Shown piece by piece: positions 1-10,095 of a stretch of DNA of 64,000 nucleotides. The stretch is from Lichtheimia corymbifera B2541. Lineage: Eukaryota; Mucoromycota; Mucoromycetes; Mucorales; Lichtheimiaceae. The first letter of the stretch is position 1. Each line of letters opens with the position of its first letter. A program made the position numbers and the translations under genes. The notes beneath the pieces are model-generated. The model was not told where the DNA came from and did not search any database. It was given only the letters and a program-made list of their open reading frames with translations. The DNA lies in assembly GCA_000697475.1 (NCBI GenBank), contig JNEU01000947.1, forward strand, positions 62,001 through 126,000, read 5' to 3'.

Positions 1-2052
1 CATTGACTTTGGCTCGTATGGTGGTTGTCAGATTCTGGACCCCTGATGAAGGCTTTGTGTACATGACATCCAATGGTTTGGCTCCAGAGGGAAACGCTTA
101 CAAGGTTGGGTCAGCTGACGAGATCCCTAACGACAACGGTGACGAGGAAAAGACCCATGCTGCTCTTGATAAGGTGGATCTCAGCAACACAATGGAGCAG
201 CTTGTGCAGTGTGCAGCTCTATGTAACCTATCAAGCATCCGTCGTCGTGAAGAAAATGGTGAAAACAACAAGCCAAAGGAGGAAGCAATGGATGAGAAGA
301 AGAAGAAGAAGACTGGCAATGACGAAGAAGAAGAAGAGGAAGAAGAAGAGGATATCGATTCATCTGATGGCTGGATCCCCAGTGGTGCACCAACTGAGGT
401 GGCATTGCAAGTATTTGCACACAAGTTTGATCGTGGTAAACCAACACTTGAATCTCAAGGCTGGGAATTTATTGAAGAACATCAATTTGATTCAACTGTG
501 AAACGTATGGCAACCGTGTATCATCATCAACCTAGCGACCGCTATATTGCCTTTGTCAAAGGTGCCACCGAGCGTATTCTTCCCTTGTGTACATCTGGTT
601 TACCCAAGGATCCTGATATGGTGATGCGTACTGTGGATGAATTGGCTTCACAAGGTTTGCGTGTCATTGCATTGGCATGTCGTCGTCTACCTGATGGTAT
701 CAAACGCGAGCAAGCAAAGGCCATGAATCGAGAGCAAGTGGAATCCGATTTGGAGTTTCTTGGTTTGACAGGCATTTATGATCCACCACGTGCTGAATCA
801 CGTCAAGCTGTACGAGAGGCCCATCGTGCTGGTATCATGGTGCACATGTTGACAGGTGATCATCCAGCCACTGCTACTGCTATTGCCAAGGAGATCCATA
901 TCCTCAATGCTCAAGCCATGAAACAAGTCGATGAATTGGTGATGACAGGTCCACAATTTGATGCCTTGTCAGATGAACAAGTGGATGCCCTTGAACGTCT
1001 TCCTTTGGTGGTCGCTCGTTGTTCTCCCGAGACAAAGGTCAAAATGATTGAAGCTGCTCAACGTCGACAACTCATTTCTGCCATGACGGGTGATGGTGTC
1101 AACGATTCTCCTTCCTTGCGTATTGCTGATGTCGGTATCGCCATGGGCAAGAATGGCAGTGATGTTGCCAAACAAGCATCCGATATCATTCTCACCGATG
1201 ATAACTTTGCCACCATCATTCGCGCTGTTGCTGAAGGCCGTCGTATCTATCAAAACATGCAGCGTTTCTTGTTGTACTTTTATATCGTTCTCTTTGCTGG
1301 CGCTGTCTATTTGCTCATTGGTCTTGCTTTCCGTGATCCCGAGAATAGCACTGCTGCACCCATTTCCACACTACAAATGGTGTTTTTCTATGTTGGTAAG
1401 TAAATGATTGAGCGAGGTTGATGATAAGTACTAAATGTCAATGATAATAGCTGTTACTCCACCTGCTGGTCTTTTGAGTTGGCAACCTGCATCGCCTGAT
1501 ATCATGAAGCAACCACCACGTCCACCTACTGAGAGCTTGTTCAACCGTGAAATCATCATGGATGCGGTGTTTTATGCGGTATTGCTTGGTGCATTGTGCA
1601 TTATCTCCTTTGTGATTCCGCTTTACGTGCTAAGCGACGGCTACGGCGTTCAAGGTGTTGGATGTGACGGAAAATACCAACCTGGTCTATGCGATCCATT
1701 CTTCCGTGCTCGATCCACCCTGATGATGACTGTCATTCTTGGTTCCTTTGTTGTCATGATGCATTGCCGTAGCTACCGTGGCGTTGAATGTGGCTGGAAG
1801 GGTATCAAGGAGACCCTCTTGTCACGCACTCTTCAATACACCTTTCTCTTTGATATGGTGGCTGGCTGTATATTCATGTACGTTCCTGAGGTCAACACTG
1901 AAGCATTCCGTATCCTTGGTATCACTTGGGAATGGGGAATCGTTGTTGGATTTGTACTGCTCTTTGCTATTGCAGGTGAAGGATATAAGTGGATGAAGCG
2001 TCATTTCCTCAAGCCCCTTGCTTCCCATCCCGTCGATGAACTCTTATTTTAG
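1..2052 (+). CDS. ENA1: ENA-type (type IID) P-type Na+/K+ ATPase, 3' part
   Basis: Plasma-membrane cation pump that exports Na+ or K+ at the cost of ATP. The window opens inside the DKTGTLT phosphorylation motif (only its last residues, TLT, are present), so the actuator domain, the first membrane segments and the catalytic Asp lie upstream. Visible parts are the nucleotide-binding domain, the TGDHPATA motif, the hinge motif MTGDGVNDSPSL and the C-terminal membrane segments. Exons are 1-1395 and 1451-2052; the intron has a GTAAGT donor and a TACTAAAT branch site, and splicing gives FFYVAVTPPAG. The N domain carries a lysine run followed by a long glutamate run (about nt 295-355), probably a flexible surface insert. 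Family assignment rests on the hinge sequence and the HP-TGD context. SERCA or PMA1-type pumps are less likely. Confidence 0.9.
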
Positions 2053-2133
2053 ATTCCAATCATTCTCTGTATTCGTCATATTTAATGCGCTTTAATAAAC
2101 TTCCAACATGTACAACAGAAGATTTCATTTAAA

Positions 2134-2679
2134 TTAGATGGCAAAGTTGGAGGGATTGGTGCCTTCTTCACGTTCAGTGTCCCATTTTTCAATCTAGGAA
2201 GAAACCTGAATTAGTTTGACTGATGATAAAAAAGTGGCGTGATATCAATGGAACGATATTTTACCCATTCATTAGGACACAAGCTGTGGAAGGCGCGATA
2301 AAACTGCTTGCAAGGCTCAAAATCTTCACCACGGGCGTTGACACACTTGTAGTAATCCACATAGTTTTGCCAGCAGCTAATGTAGCATAGTTGTGTTACG
2401 CGTAAAATGGAACCTGACCGCATATACATATCCATCCCATCCATGCCACTTACTGCTTCGTCTGGTTGGTATTAGGGAACCTGTTGTAGTTGTAGTAGTT
2501 GCAAGGAAAGAGTGAGTAAATATATTTCACGCGTCATTGGGCGAGGCGATGGCGACTTACCGAGCATCGAAAGCAGCTGCAATATTCAAAAAGAGTGAGC
2601 GCGTGTCAGCATGAGAGGCATCGTTGTCATTGAACCACTTACCAGTTCTCAATTTGAGCTTTTGGTCGGCTTCAGACAT
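2134..2679 (-). CDS. COX12: Cytochrome c oxidase subunit 6b (COX12)
   Basis: Small nuclear-encoded subunit of mitochondrial complex IV, placed in the intermembrane space, where it bridges the two monomers. Five exons, 5' to 3': 2679-2643, 2576-2561, 2480-2454, 2376-2265 and 2193-2134, giving 83 residues. The 16-nt and 27-nt exons are needed to keep the frame and encode the conserved stretch AAFDARFPNTNQTKH. The protein has the twin motifs expected of the family: C-x9-C in HCWQNYVDYYKC and C-x10-C in CKQFYRAFHSLC, followed by PNEWIEKWDTERE. All introns are GT-AG. The length equals that of yeast and animal homologues. No presequence is present, as expected for a protein imported by the Mia40 route. 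Confidence 0.95.
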
Positions 2680-2962
2680 TGCGTTGGGGTGCTTGGAATA
2701 AAGAGAAAGACAAAAAAGAGAAAGATAGAAAGGAGGAGGATGGCCTGTTCCATTTCTCCCTCCCTCTCTCCCCCACATGCTTGCTTGCCAACGACGTTAC
2801 ACAAGGATCGATTTCAATCACTTCCACGCACAACGCACACACACACACACATACACATACACGCATGAATGTTCAATATCATCATTATGGATTTACTATG
2901 TATAAAAGTAGATGCTTGGATGTGTGAATACAACAAAAGTATTTGACGCGGTCATTTTTTCA

Positions 2963-3715
2963 CTAGACTACACTATTGGTTCCATGCTCAACATTGGCTG
3001 TATTATCGTAGTTTTGCTCGGCCCATTGAGCCGCTCGTCCTCCACCCGCATGACTATCCATGGAATCGTCCAATGCTTGGCGTTTCATATTGCTTGGAGG
3101 CTCCACACCAGGTACAAATTGTAGGATGCAAAAAGCGACACCGCATACAGCCACCTAACAATACCACAATGAACCCATGCCTATCTTTTTCCTATCTTGC
3201 CTCCTCACTTACAATGACACCCGAAGCAATGGCCAGCGGAATATAATTGAGAATAATGCATCCAATGCTATAAAAGGTCCATCAGTAACCCTACTCTATC
3301 TTACCAGCCAGCCAAAATGACTTACAAGATGTAGACTATTATCACACAAATAAAAATGTCAATAATGATGATACCTCCTCAAGGGCTGCACTTACATAGG
3401 CCACGTCCCAAGAATGAAAACATGTATGATACATGCTGGGTAATGATGGATGGTAACCGGAATTCAAATACAAATACCATGACACCAAAAACAATGCAGT
3501 AAATGCCTCGAATAAATTGTGGGAATCCTAACATGATAACGATGATGCTGTAAGCTTAGGGTGCGATGGTTGTTATGACCATGATGCAAGAACCCACCTC
3601 CAGTCAAAATTACACATACACCACCAATCACCATGAAGCAGGCGACAACGATGTTGATGATACGAAAAACGAGGCTGTGGTTGATATGCTCCTTTAGATT
3701 GTCTATGATGCTCAT
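2963..3715 (-). CDS. TVP15: TVP15-like / COPI-associated Golgi membrane protein
   Basis: Predicted tetraspan membrane protein of the late Golgi (COPI-associated/TVP15 family), 168 residues. Exons are 3715-3598, 3527-3396, 3335-3326 (10 nt), 3267-3213 and 3154-2963; all introns are GT-AG. Membrane segments lie at about residues 18-40 (FRIINIVVACFMVIGGVCVI), 47-65, 85-103 (FYIFIGCIILNYIPLAIASG) and 105-122 (VAVCGVAFCILQFVPG). The tail is hydrophilic and carries an Ala/Gly/Gln-rich stretch. The motif FPQFIRGIYCIVFGVMVFVFEF matches the family's second and third segments in spacing. Molecular function is poorly known; in yeast these proteins travel with Tlg2 vesicles. The assignment is by fold pattern and remembered family sequence, so paralogues such as TVP18 cannot be fully excluded. 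Confidence 0.75.
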
Positions 3716-4094
3716 TGTTGAGGAAAAGAGTTTGTTTGTGGAAAAGGGAGAAAGAAAAAGAAGAAACAGGGCGTGTGCAAGGTGGTCATTGTGTGTTTCG
3801 CTCTCGCATAAAACATCCCGAGGTAATTTTCGGGCCGCCCACATGACCCGTACGCATGATAAAAAGTACCACAGTATCACGACCCACGCACACCCAACAT
3901 ATATTGTAATCACTAGATGCCTTGCATGAAATAATGTGCTATGAAGAGAGTACGTGATGATTAAAAATACGAAAAGTAAGGTTTCTGACATCAACACGAC
4001 GTTATTTCTTGCTGAACCCGCATCACCTGATCTTTGGGATACTGCATTTTTAACCAGCCAATACCAACCCCAACACCCTCTTTGCTTCTTTTCC

Positions 4095-4661
4095 ATGTTT
4101 CGCATTATTGTAGCAGCTGATGACACCCCCGTTTCGAGAAAAGCCATTAGCTATGGTTTACGTTTACACGAGTCAATACCACAAAGTAGCATCCAATTCG
4201 TCTTTGCTGTAGGGCTCAATCCAACATCCAATACTAGCATCAACCTCTTGTAAGAAGAAACATGAACATGTGTAAGGATCAGCACCGCTCATACACATGG
4301 CTTCCATTTTTAGAGGTTCTCTCGATCGTACAAATAACCTAGAGATTGAGCATGATGCTCAGAATACCGAGAATGCATTACGACAGCGGCTACCCGACAA
4401 AGCGGACCTCCAAGTTATTACCGGGGAGCAATCTGTAGAGAAGCTCATTGAGGACTTCATTAACAGCAATCCACCCGATATGCTCATTATGGGATCATCC
4501 AATCGCACCGGGCTTGAAAAGTATGGGATTGCATAAGGATGGAGATGGGATATTCTAGGGCTAACAAAGGATACTGCCACGTGTGTAGATGGGTCCTCGG
4601 TTCTGTTAGTGATCATTGTATCCACCATTGTCATTGTCCGGTCACCATCATTAAAGCATAG
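4095..4661 (+). CDS. Universal stress protein (UspA fold)
   Basis: Small cytosolic nucleotide-binding-fold protein of the universal stress family, 144 residues. Exons are 4095-4249, 4314-4520 and 4589-4661. It starts MFRIIVAADDTPVSRKAISYG, the typical first beta strand with an acidic DD and helix, and ends LGSVSDHCIHHCHCPVTIIK, the typical last strand. The usual ATP-binding signature G-x2-G-x9-G(S/T) appears as G-x2-N-x9-GS, with Asn in place of the second Gly, so ATP binding is uncertain. The role is likely stress-linked, but no partner can be named. The last exon was placed from the intron ending GTGTGTAG, which restores the C-terminal strand that a simple reading would miss. Confidence 0.85.
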
Positions 4662-4834
4662 CACGTCTTGTCTTTTATATGGAGGGTTTAATCATAGAGC
4701 TATGAACCAAAAAGATGTCTCAATATGGGTTGTCGGGAAGTCTATGCATAATGCCTCCATATTTTAACACTCGCGCCTGCTGTCATAACGTTGGGTGAAT
4801 CTGGGATTGCCCCATGAAGAACATGTGAGAGTTG

Positions 4835-5115
4835 GGCAGTATATGCTTTCGACCACGCCGAGCAACTTTGCTCTAGTGAAGTCCCCACGTTTGATTGTAA
4901 AATTTAGAGATACAAGAGTCTTTATGCTGTAAATGTGATGCTATTTGGAAAGTGCTCTTTGTTCATTGCCGATCGCCCCACTCGTATTAGAGCCGAAGAT
5001 GAAGAAAGACTTGAAGGATCACTGCTGTGGGTGGATGATGGATCCTAACCCCCACAGTAAGATCCGCCTATGGTAGCCCGTATGGAGCACGTTCGTCTTA
5101 TATGATGTCGCATAA
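4835..5115. repeat. Diverged dispersed copy of the palindrome-family repeat
   Basis: This stretch matches the outer half of the element at 8616-9058 and its right flank (about 8935-9215) in the same order. It has the module around CCGAGCAACTTTG, a CCCCACGTTT..ATTGTAAA.TTTAGAGATACA block, the TIR-like TTTGTTCATTG, a flank with AGAGCCGAAGATG, and a later segment with GTAAG.TC.GCCTA. It is clearly older and more diverged than the copies near 7.7-9.1 kb. No coding sequence is supported between 4662 and 6640; the rest of that interval shows no recognisable feature. Confidence 0.7.
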
Positions 5116-6660
5116 GATAGCGTCAGCTTAAAAACGTCATAGATAAGCATGGTATGTCCATGTGCTCGTGCCACATTGTACCACTGCTCGATCATTCTAT
5201 CTCGAACATGATAATGGATTAAGCTTACAATGAATCAAGCTACTCATGTAACAAGCACTATGCTGGGCATCATCACTCTCGACTTTATTATCTTTGCAGT
5301 ATGTACAAGCATCCGTCTATCTATCAGCATGTAAACTAGGAAGCTTTCGTGAATGGAATAATAATACATGTTGTGACAACAGAACAAAAGCACTGTGGTA
5401 CGATGATATAAAGATCCAATCTCCCTTTCCAACCTTCAGATTTCTATTCCCCCTCTCAATCCAGAAGCTATCCAAGTGATCCACACCTTGTACATATGAA
5501 CTGATTTCACGATGCTCTTTTGGTATTCTGTTGGATCCAATGAAAAAGTCGAAGAATAGCAGATGTTTATCGAGTACGTATGATAAAGGAAACAGCATTA
5601 TTGTAAATTGAATAAGCTACGGGTGAATCACGTCGAGTCAACAGGGATAATTATGTTCTTGGTTGCTGCCGCCATAAACACCCTTCATCCATGATTGTAA
5701 AATAGCTGCTGCATGCATTGACCTGAGTATTCCAATAGCGTCCATGACTGTAAAGCACCTTTCACTAAGATATCATCCGTCTGGTCGATCCCATCCAATC
5801 CATCATCATCCTAAGCCGTATCCACGTGATCGTTACCGCTGACGACGAGCCAAGTAGCCAAAGCAGCATTCCAGGATTCCACATTACTGCACTTGATTGC
5901 ATCCATCCATTCATCCATAACCGTTGCGAGTCCAATACGAAAGAGCCTCTGTGATCGCTGCTGATATGCTTCCTTTTCCATCCGAGTGTTGGTCTCTCTC
6001 TTTCTTGGTCATTTTCAGTGCAGCTCAACAAGGCGAAGAGGATACTTGATAGCTGATATGCGACCATTCATTAGAAGGCGTATGCATCATTGCAAGTTGC
6101 CACACGTAAATAAAGCTGCTTTTATACAATGGCTATCAGCTGTCCACGTGAAGAGGCCGCAAGTAACTTGAGACATTGGAGACCTTGCTATTGGCAGCTG
6201 CTGTTACGGTGGTTGTGGCAGAGGAGCGTGTTGTAGTAGTAGAGTGACAAGATTGTGAACGCTGCTTGAGACAATAAAGTCGTTGCTAATAGTAACTGCT
6301 GGAATGCATGCTGTTTCGTTTGATTGTGGCATAGGAGTGTGCAAGACAGTGTGTGCTTTCAAGAAAGGCGTGTGTTGAAGTGGGGTGGACAGGCCATGAG
6401 CTTGTCATTCAGCTCAAGACAATCGGATCAAGATATTCATAGCATTGACATGGTGTATTGGAAGCAAGGCAATCGTTCGCAGGTTGTAGTTGTACTTGAA
6501 TGGGGGCAACAGTTGAGAATGGGAGGAGGAAGAGGCAAGAACCGAGAGTGGAAGAAGTGGAAATTAAATAGGTCAGGCACAATCCGACAGATGCATGCAC
6601 TCTATAAATTACTCCACGACCTTGATGGCCTCTCTCAAACCTGAAACTTGCACACAAGGT

Positions 6661-7262
6661 GCTCTAGGACATGCTGATCAACTTTGTCTTAATGACGAAC
6701 CCACACTTCATTTGAAAATTTCGAATGGGAGAGCATAATGTGGGGTTGACTATGACGGATGGAAATTGGGAAAGCGCCGGATTTATGAAAAAGTCAATTA
6801 CTATGTAGTTTCTTGGGATTCCCCATTTCGCACTTGAAACTTGGTCAGAAGGTGCTCTAGGACATGCTGATCAACTTTGTCTTAATGACGAACCCACACT
6901 TCATTTGAAAATTTCGAATGGGAGAGCATAATGTGGGGTTGACTATGACGGATGGAAATTGGGAAAGCGCCGGATTTATGAAAAAGTCAATTACTATGTA
7001 GTTTCTTGGGATTCCCCATTTCGCACTTGAAACTTGGTCAGAAGGTACTCTCGCACATGCTGATCAACTTTGTCTTAATGACGAACCCACACTTCATTTG
7101 AAAATTTCGAATGGGAGAGCATAATGTGGGGTTGACTATGACGGATGGAAATTGGGAAAGCGCCGGATTTATGAAAAAGTCAATTACTATGTAGTTTCTT
7201 GGGATTCCCCATTTCGCACTTGAAACTTGGTCAGAAGGTACTCTCGCACATGCTGATCAACT
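6661..7262. repeat. 193-bp tandem repeat array
   Basis: Three complete units with an exact 193-nt period (6661-6853, 6854-7046, 7047-7239), then about 23 nt of a fourth. Units 1 and 2 are identical as read. Unit 3 differs at three positions near its start. Near identity implies recent amplification or homogenisation. Degenerate related sequence continues to about 7630. The unit contains the same core as the arms of the palindromes further right, namely a CTTGnnnnnAAGGTGC-like stretch, CAACTTTGT and CACnnTTCATT. No reading frame runs through the units. Confidence 0.95.
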
Positions 7263-7698
7263 CCATTCATTTAAAAACCGCATGGTTCATTATGGACACT
7301 TTGAATGCGGGCCAGCCCAAATATAGAGAAAAGTAGGGTAGACGCTCCTGCTCCCCGAGATTGCCCACCTCGAACCTGAAGTTTTCACACAACATCCTTT
7401 CGACCACGCCGAGCAATTTCGTTCCCATAAAGACCCGAGAGTTCATTATGAAAACATTGAATGTAGGAGAGACGACAAATGGGTGGAAACATCAATAGGG
7501 TGTACGGCCGTGCTCGCCGATATTGCCCATGGCGACGCCGAAACTTGGTTAGGAGGTGCTCTCGGTCATGCTGATCAACATCGTTCTCATAAAGCCTCTA
7601 CACATCATTATGGATATTTGGAGATACAGGCACCTTTATGTTTTTACTAGTGTAAGTGTGATGCTATATGACAAGTGGTATTTGTTCATTGTAAAGTA
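7263..7698. repeat. Degenerate continuation of the repeat family
   Basis: Two diverged modules are visible. One is near 7373-7460, with ACCACGCCGAGCAATTTCG and ATAAAGACCC. The other is near 7536-7698, with GAAACTTGG, GGTGCTCTCGG, a GAGATACAGGCACCTTTATG block and an ending TATATGACAAGTGGTATTTGTTCATTG. The second ends exactly like the right terminus of the palindromic elements, so it looks like the right half of a further, broken element. No gene is supported. Confidence 0.7.
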
Positions 7699-7768
7699 GA
7701 TTGAGACCGATAGAGCGGAAGATGCGCAGGGGCGTGCTTGTGTAACACAGCTCATTTGCATGATACTT

Positions 7769-8210
7769 CAATGAACAAACACCACTTATCATATAGCATC
7801 ACGTTTACAGCATATGCAAAACATAAAGATGTCCATATATCTGAACCTTACAATGAAGCATGGGGTCTATAATCGAACAAAGTTGCTCGTCAGGGTCAAG
7901 CGCACCTTGTGTGCAACTTTCACGATCGAAGTCGCCAATCACCGATTTCGCAATGTCACCATCAGCCAAAGTAAACCGTGGGTTGACCTCTTGGATTTTT
8001 TTTCGACGAGGCTGGTGGCGACATTGCGTGAATCTGGGATCGGCCACGACTATTGTGAAACTTGCACACAAGGTGCGCTTGACCCTGACGAGCAACTTTG
8101 TTCGATTATAGACCCCACGTTTCATTGTAAAGTTTAGAGATACAGGCACCTTTTATGTTTTACGTATGTTATAAGCGTATTGCTATATGATAAGTGGTGT
8201 TTGTTCATTG
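7769..8210. repeat. Palindromic element copy 1 (about 442 bp, roughly 200-nt inverted arms)
   Basis: The element begins CAATGAACAAACACCACTT and ends with the reverse complement, AAGTGGTGTTTGTTCATTG. The two arms remain complementary, with some mismatches, to a central spacer of about 30-40 nt at roughly 7970-8005 that includes a T8 run. Because the arms mirror each other, both strands show similar open frames; these are by-products of symmetry and not genes. No transposase is encoded and no target-site duplication is evident. The flanks contain the outer repeat with GATAGAGC.GAAGATGC and CTCATTTGCATGATACTT. It looks like a foldback/MITE-like element with unusually long arms. Confidence 0.9.
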
Positions 8211-8289
8211 TCAAGTAGGTAGACCCCGATAGAGCCGAAGATGCAGACGGACTTCTTTGTGCAACACATCTCATTTGCATGATACTTCA

Positions 8290-8536
8290 CAATGAACAAA
8301 CACCACTATCATATAGCATCATGCTTTTCAGCATATGTAAAAACGAGAAAGTCGATTTATCTCTAAACTTTACAATGAAACATGGGCTCTTTCATAGAAC
8401 AATATTGCTCGTCGTGGTTAAGCGCACCTTCTCAATCATGTATCACGATCACGCTTGCCAATCCCAGATGCAGGCATATTTACGTTTTTACATATTGAAA
8501 GCATGATGCTATATGATAAGCGGTGTTTGTTCATTG
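8290..8536. repeat. Palindromic element copy 2, internally deleted (about 247 bp)
   Basis: It has the same termini as copies 1 and 3 (CAATGAACAAACACCACT at the left, GGTGTTTGTTCATTG at the right) and the same subterminal TATAGCATCATGC. The middle is shortened: the left arm runs to about the CGTCGTGGTTAAGCGCACCTT block and then joins a short remnant of the other arm. This is the expected look of an internal deletion derivative formed at a hairpin. Confidence 0.85.
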
Positions 8537-8615
8537 CGAAGTATTATGCAAATGAGCTGTGTTATACAAGCACGCCCCTGCGCATCTTCCGCTCTATCAA
8601 GGCCAAGCTACTTCA

Positions 8616-9058
8616 GAATGAACACACACCACTTGTCATATAGCATCATGCTTTTCAGCATATATAAAACATAAAAATGCGTGTATATCTAAACTTTACA
8701 ATGAAACGTGGGGTCTCCAATCGAACAAAGTTGCTCGTCGGGGTGAAGCGCACCTTGGGTGCAAGTTTCACGATCCAGCTCGCCGATCTCAGATTCACCC
8801 ATTGTCGCCACCAGCCAAAGTCGAAAAAAAATTCAAGAGGTCGACCCAGGTTCACTTTGGCTGGTGGTGACATTGCGAAATTTGGGATCGACGAGCTGGA
8901 TCGTGAAACTTGCACCCAAGGTGCGCTTCACCCCGACGAGCAACTTTGTTCGATTGGAGACCCCACGTTTCATTGTAAAGTTTAGAGATACACGCATCTT
9001 TATGTTTTATATATGCTGAAAAGCATGATGCTATATGACAAGTGGTGTTTGTTCATTG
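8616..9058. repeat. Palindromic element copy 3 (about 443 bp, opposite orientation to copy 1)
   Basis: This is the best-preserved palindrome. Its arms, 8616 to about 8820 and about 8854 to 9058, are nearly perfect reverse complements, symmetric around position 8837. The spacer holds an A8 run and GAGGTCGACCCAGG; it is the reverse complement (with changes) of the spacer in copy 1, so the two copies lie head to head. The flanking GCGCATCTTCCGCTCTAT segment is likewise inverted relative to the one left of copy 1. RNA read through the element would form a hairpin stem of about 200 bp. Confidence 0.92.
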
Positions 9059-9513
9059 TCAATCGCCTTTCCCATATTGGAGCTAAAGATGCAGAATGAC
9101 TTGGATGGTGCCACAAGCACAGGAGCAGGAGTTGAAGGGTCGATCCTGTTGGTGGAGAGTGCATGATGGATATTTACCCCTATTCCTCTATAGTAAGGTC
9201 AGCCTACAATAGCGTGTAGGGCACTTTTACAAGTTGACCATAGTATGGCTGATAAGTCAAAAATGATCACTGTATCTGAAAATATCTTGTTTGAAGTTTT
9301 ATAAAGCGTGAGATGTAAAACTGATCTTCTTGTCTCGCAAGAAAGGTCGTCCATCATATACATAAGCGGAAAATAGAATGAAGGTGGAATAAAAGACGAA
9401 TGAAGGTAAAAGATAGCAATCACAATGAGAATGCATGATGTTGAATGGTGGTTATGGGATTGGATGGCATCATACTTAGAATAGATAAAATGAATGTGTA
9501 GGGGTACAACTGA

Positions 9514-10095
9514 TTAGTACTGGAGTCGGCGGTTCATAGCAATTTCATGTGCACGTTGAAATTGTATCACTTCCTTGACAACTTTCTTCAGTTTGCCATG
9601 GCCAGTGTTAACCCAATCCTTCGCCGGGTTGAAAACCATAGCTGCCTCAGGGATGCCTTCAATCATCAGGAGGTCCCTGAGCTTGTTGTATCGCTCGCGT
9701 TTTGATAGCTCACGATCAACGCTGTTGATGGGTTGGCGCACAACATCCGGAAGCCGTGGTTCACCAGTTTGAATATACAGTGCTTGCTGATGGTTGTTCT
9801 TGGTGACAATTTCATGACCGGTGGCTTGCAAAGCACTCTTCAACTTCTCACGGCGACCAGCTACCTCCTCCTTCACCTTGTTTGTCAGCTTCTCGATCTC
9901 AACCTGGCGCTTTTTCTCCTCCACATCCACGCCAACTTGGCCACCGAACTTTTCACGTTTGTTGCTTGGGCTTGAGCAACCAGTCTCAGGATAACATTGG
10001 TAATGCACTTTTCGGCAAGGAAGACACATTTTCACTGGCTGTGCATTTTGAGGAAATTTGACAGGAGAACAGAAGCAGCACCATCTTTCTTGCAC
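9514..10095 (-). CDS. Unrecognised Cys-rich, coiled-coil protein
   Basis: Open frame of 193 codons from an ATG, not assigned to a family. The N-terminus has paired cysteines (WCCFC..., then MCLPCRKVHYQC), consistent with a small zinc-binding knuckle. It is followed by a long charged helical region rich in Lys and Glu (about residues 55-105) and a basic C-terminal part ending in MNRRLQY. Immediately upstream, in another frame (10268 to about 10035), an open stretch carries CENCDKMC, which would extend the cysteine cluster; a frameshift or an unseen intron could join the two. The gene borders the repeat island, so it may be a domesticated or decayed element gene. No function is proposed. Confidence 0.5.
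   Translation of the reverse strand: MQERWCCFCSPVKFPQNAQPVKMCLPCRKVHYQCYPETGCSSPSNKREKFGGQVGVDVEEKKRQVEIEKLTNKVKEEVAGRREKLKSALQATGHEIVTKNNHQQALYIQTGEPRLPDVVRQPINSVDRELSKRERYNKLRDLLMIEGIPEAAMVFNPAKDWVNTGHGKLKKVVKEVIQFQRAHEIAMNRRLQY

Noticed and set aside
98..447. Antisense open frames rich in Ser and Phe opposite the ATPase
   Set aside because: They are shadows of the Lys/Glu repeat in the ATPase coding strand.
6661..7262. CRISPR-like array
   Set aside because: The 193-bp units are direct head-to-tail copies with no unique spacers, and the host is a eukaryote.
7805..9019. Similar open frames on both strands encoding proteins with TKLLV-VKRTL and TQGAL-PDEQL motifs
   Set aside because: They come from the symmetry of the palindromes. 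Each arm gives the same frame, no start context or splice support exists, and termini are inside repeat arms.
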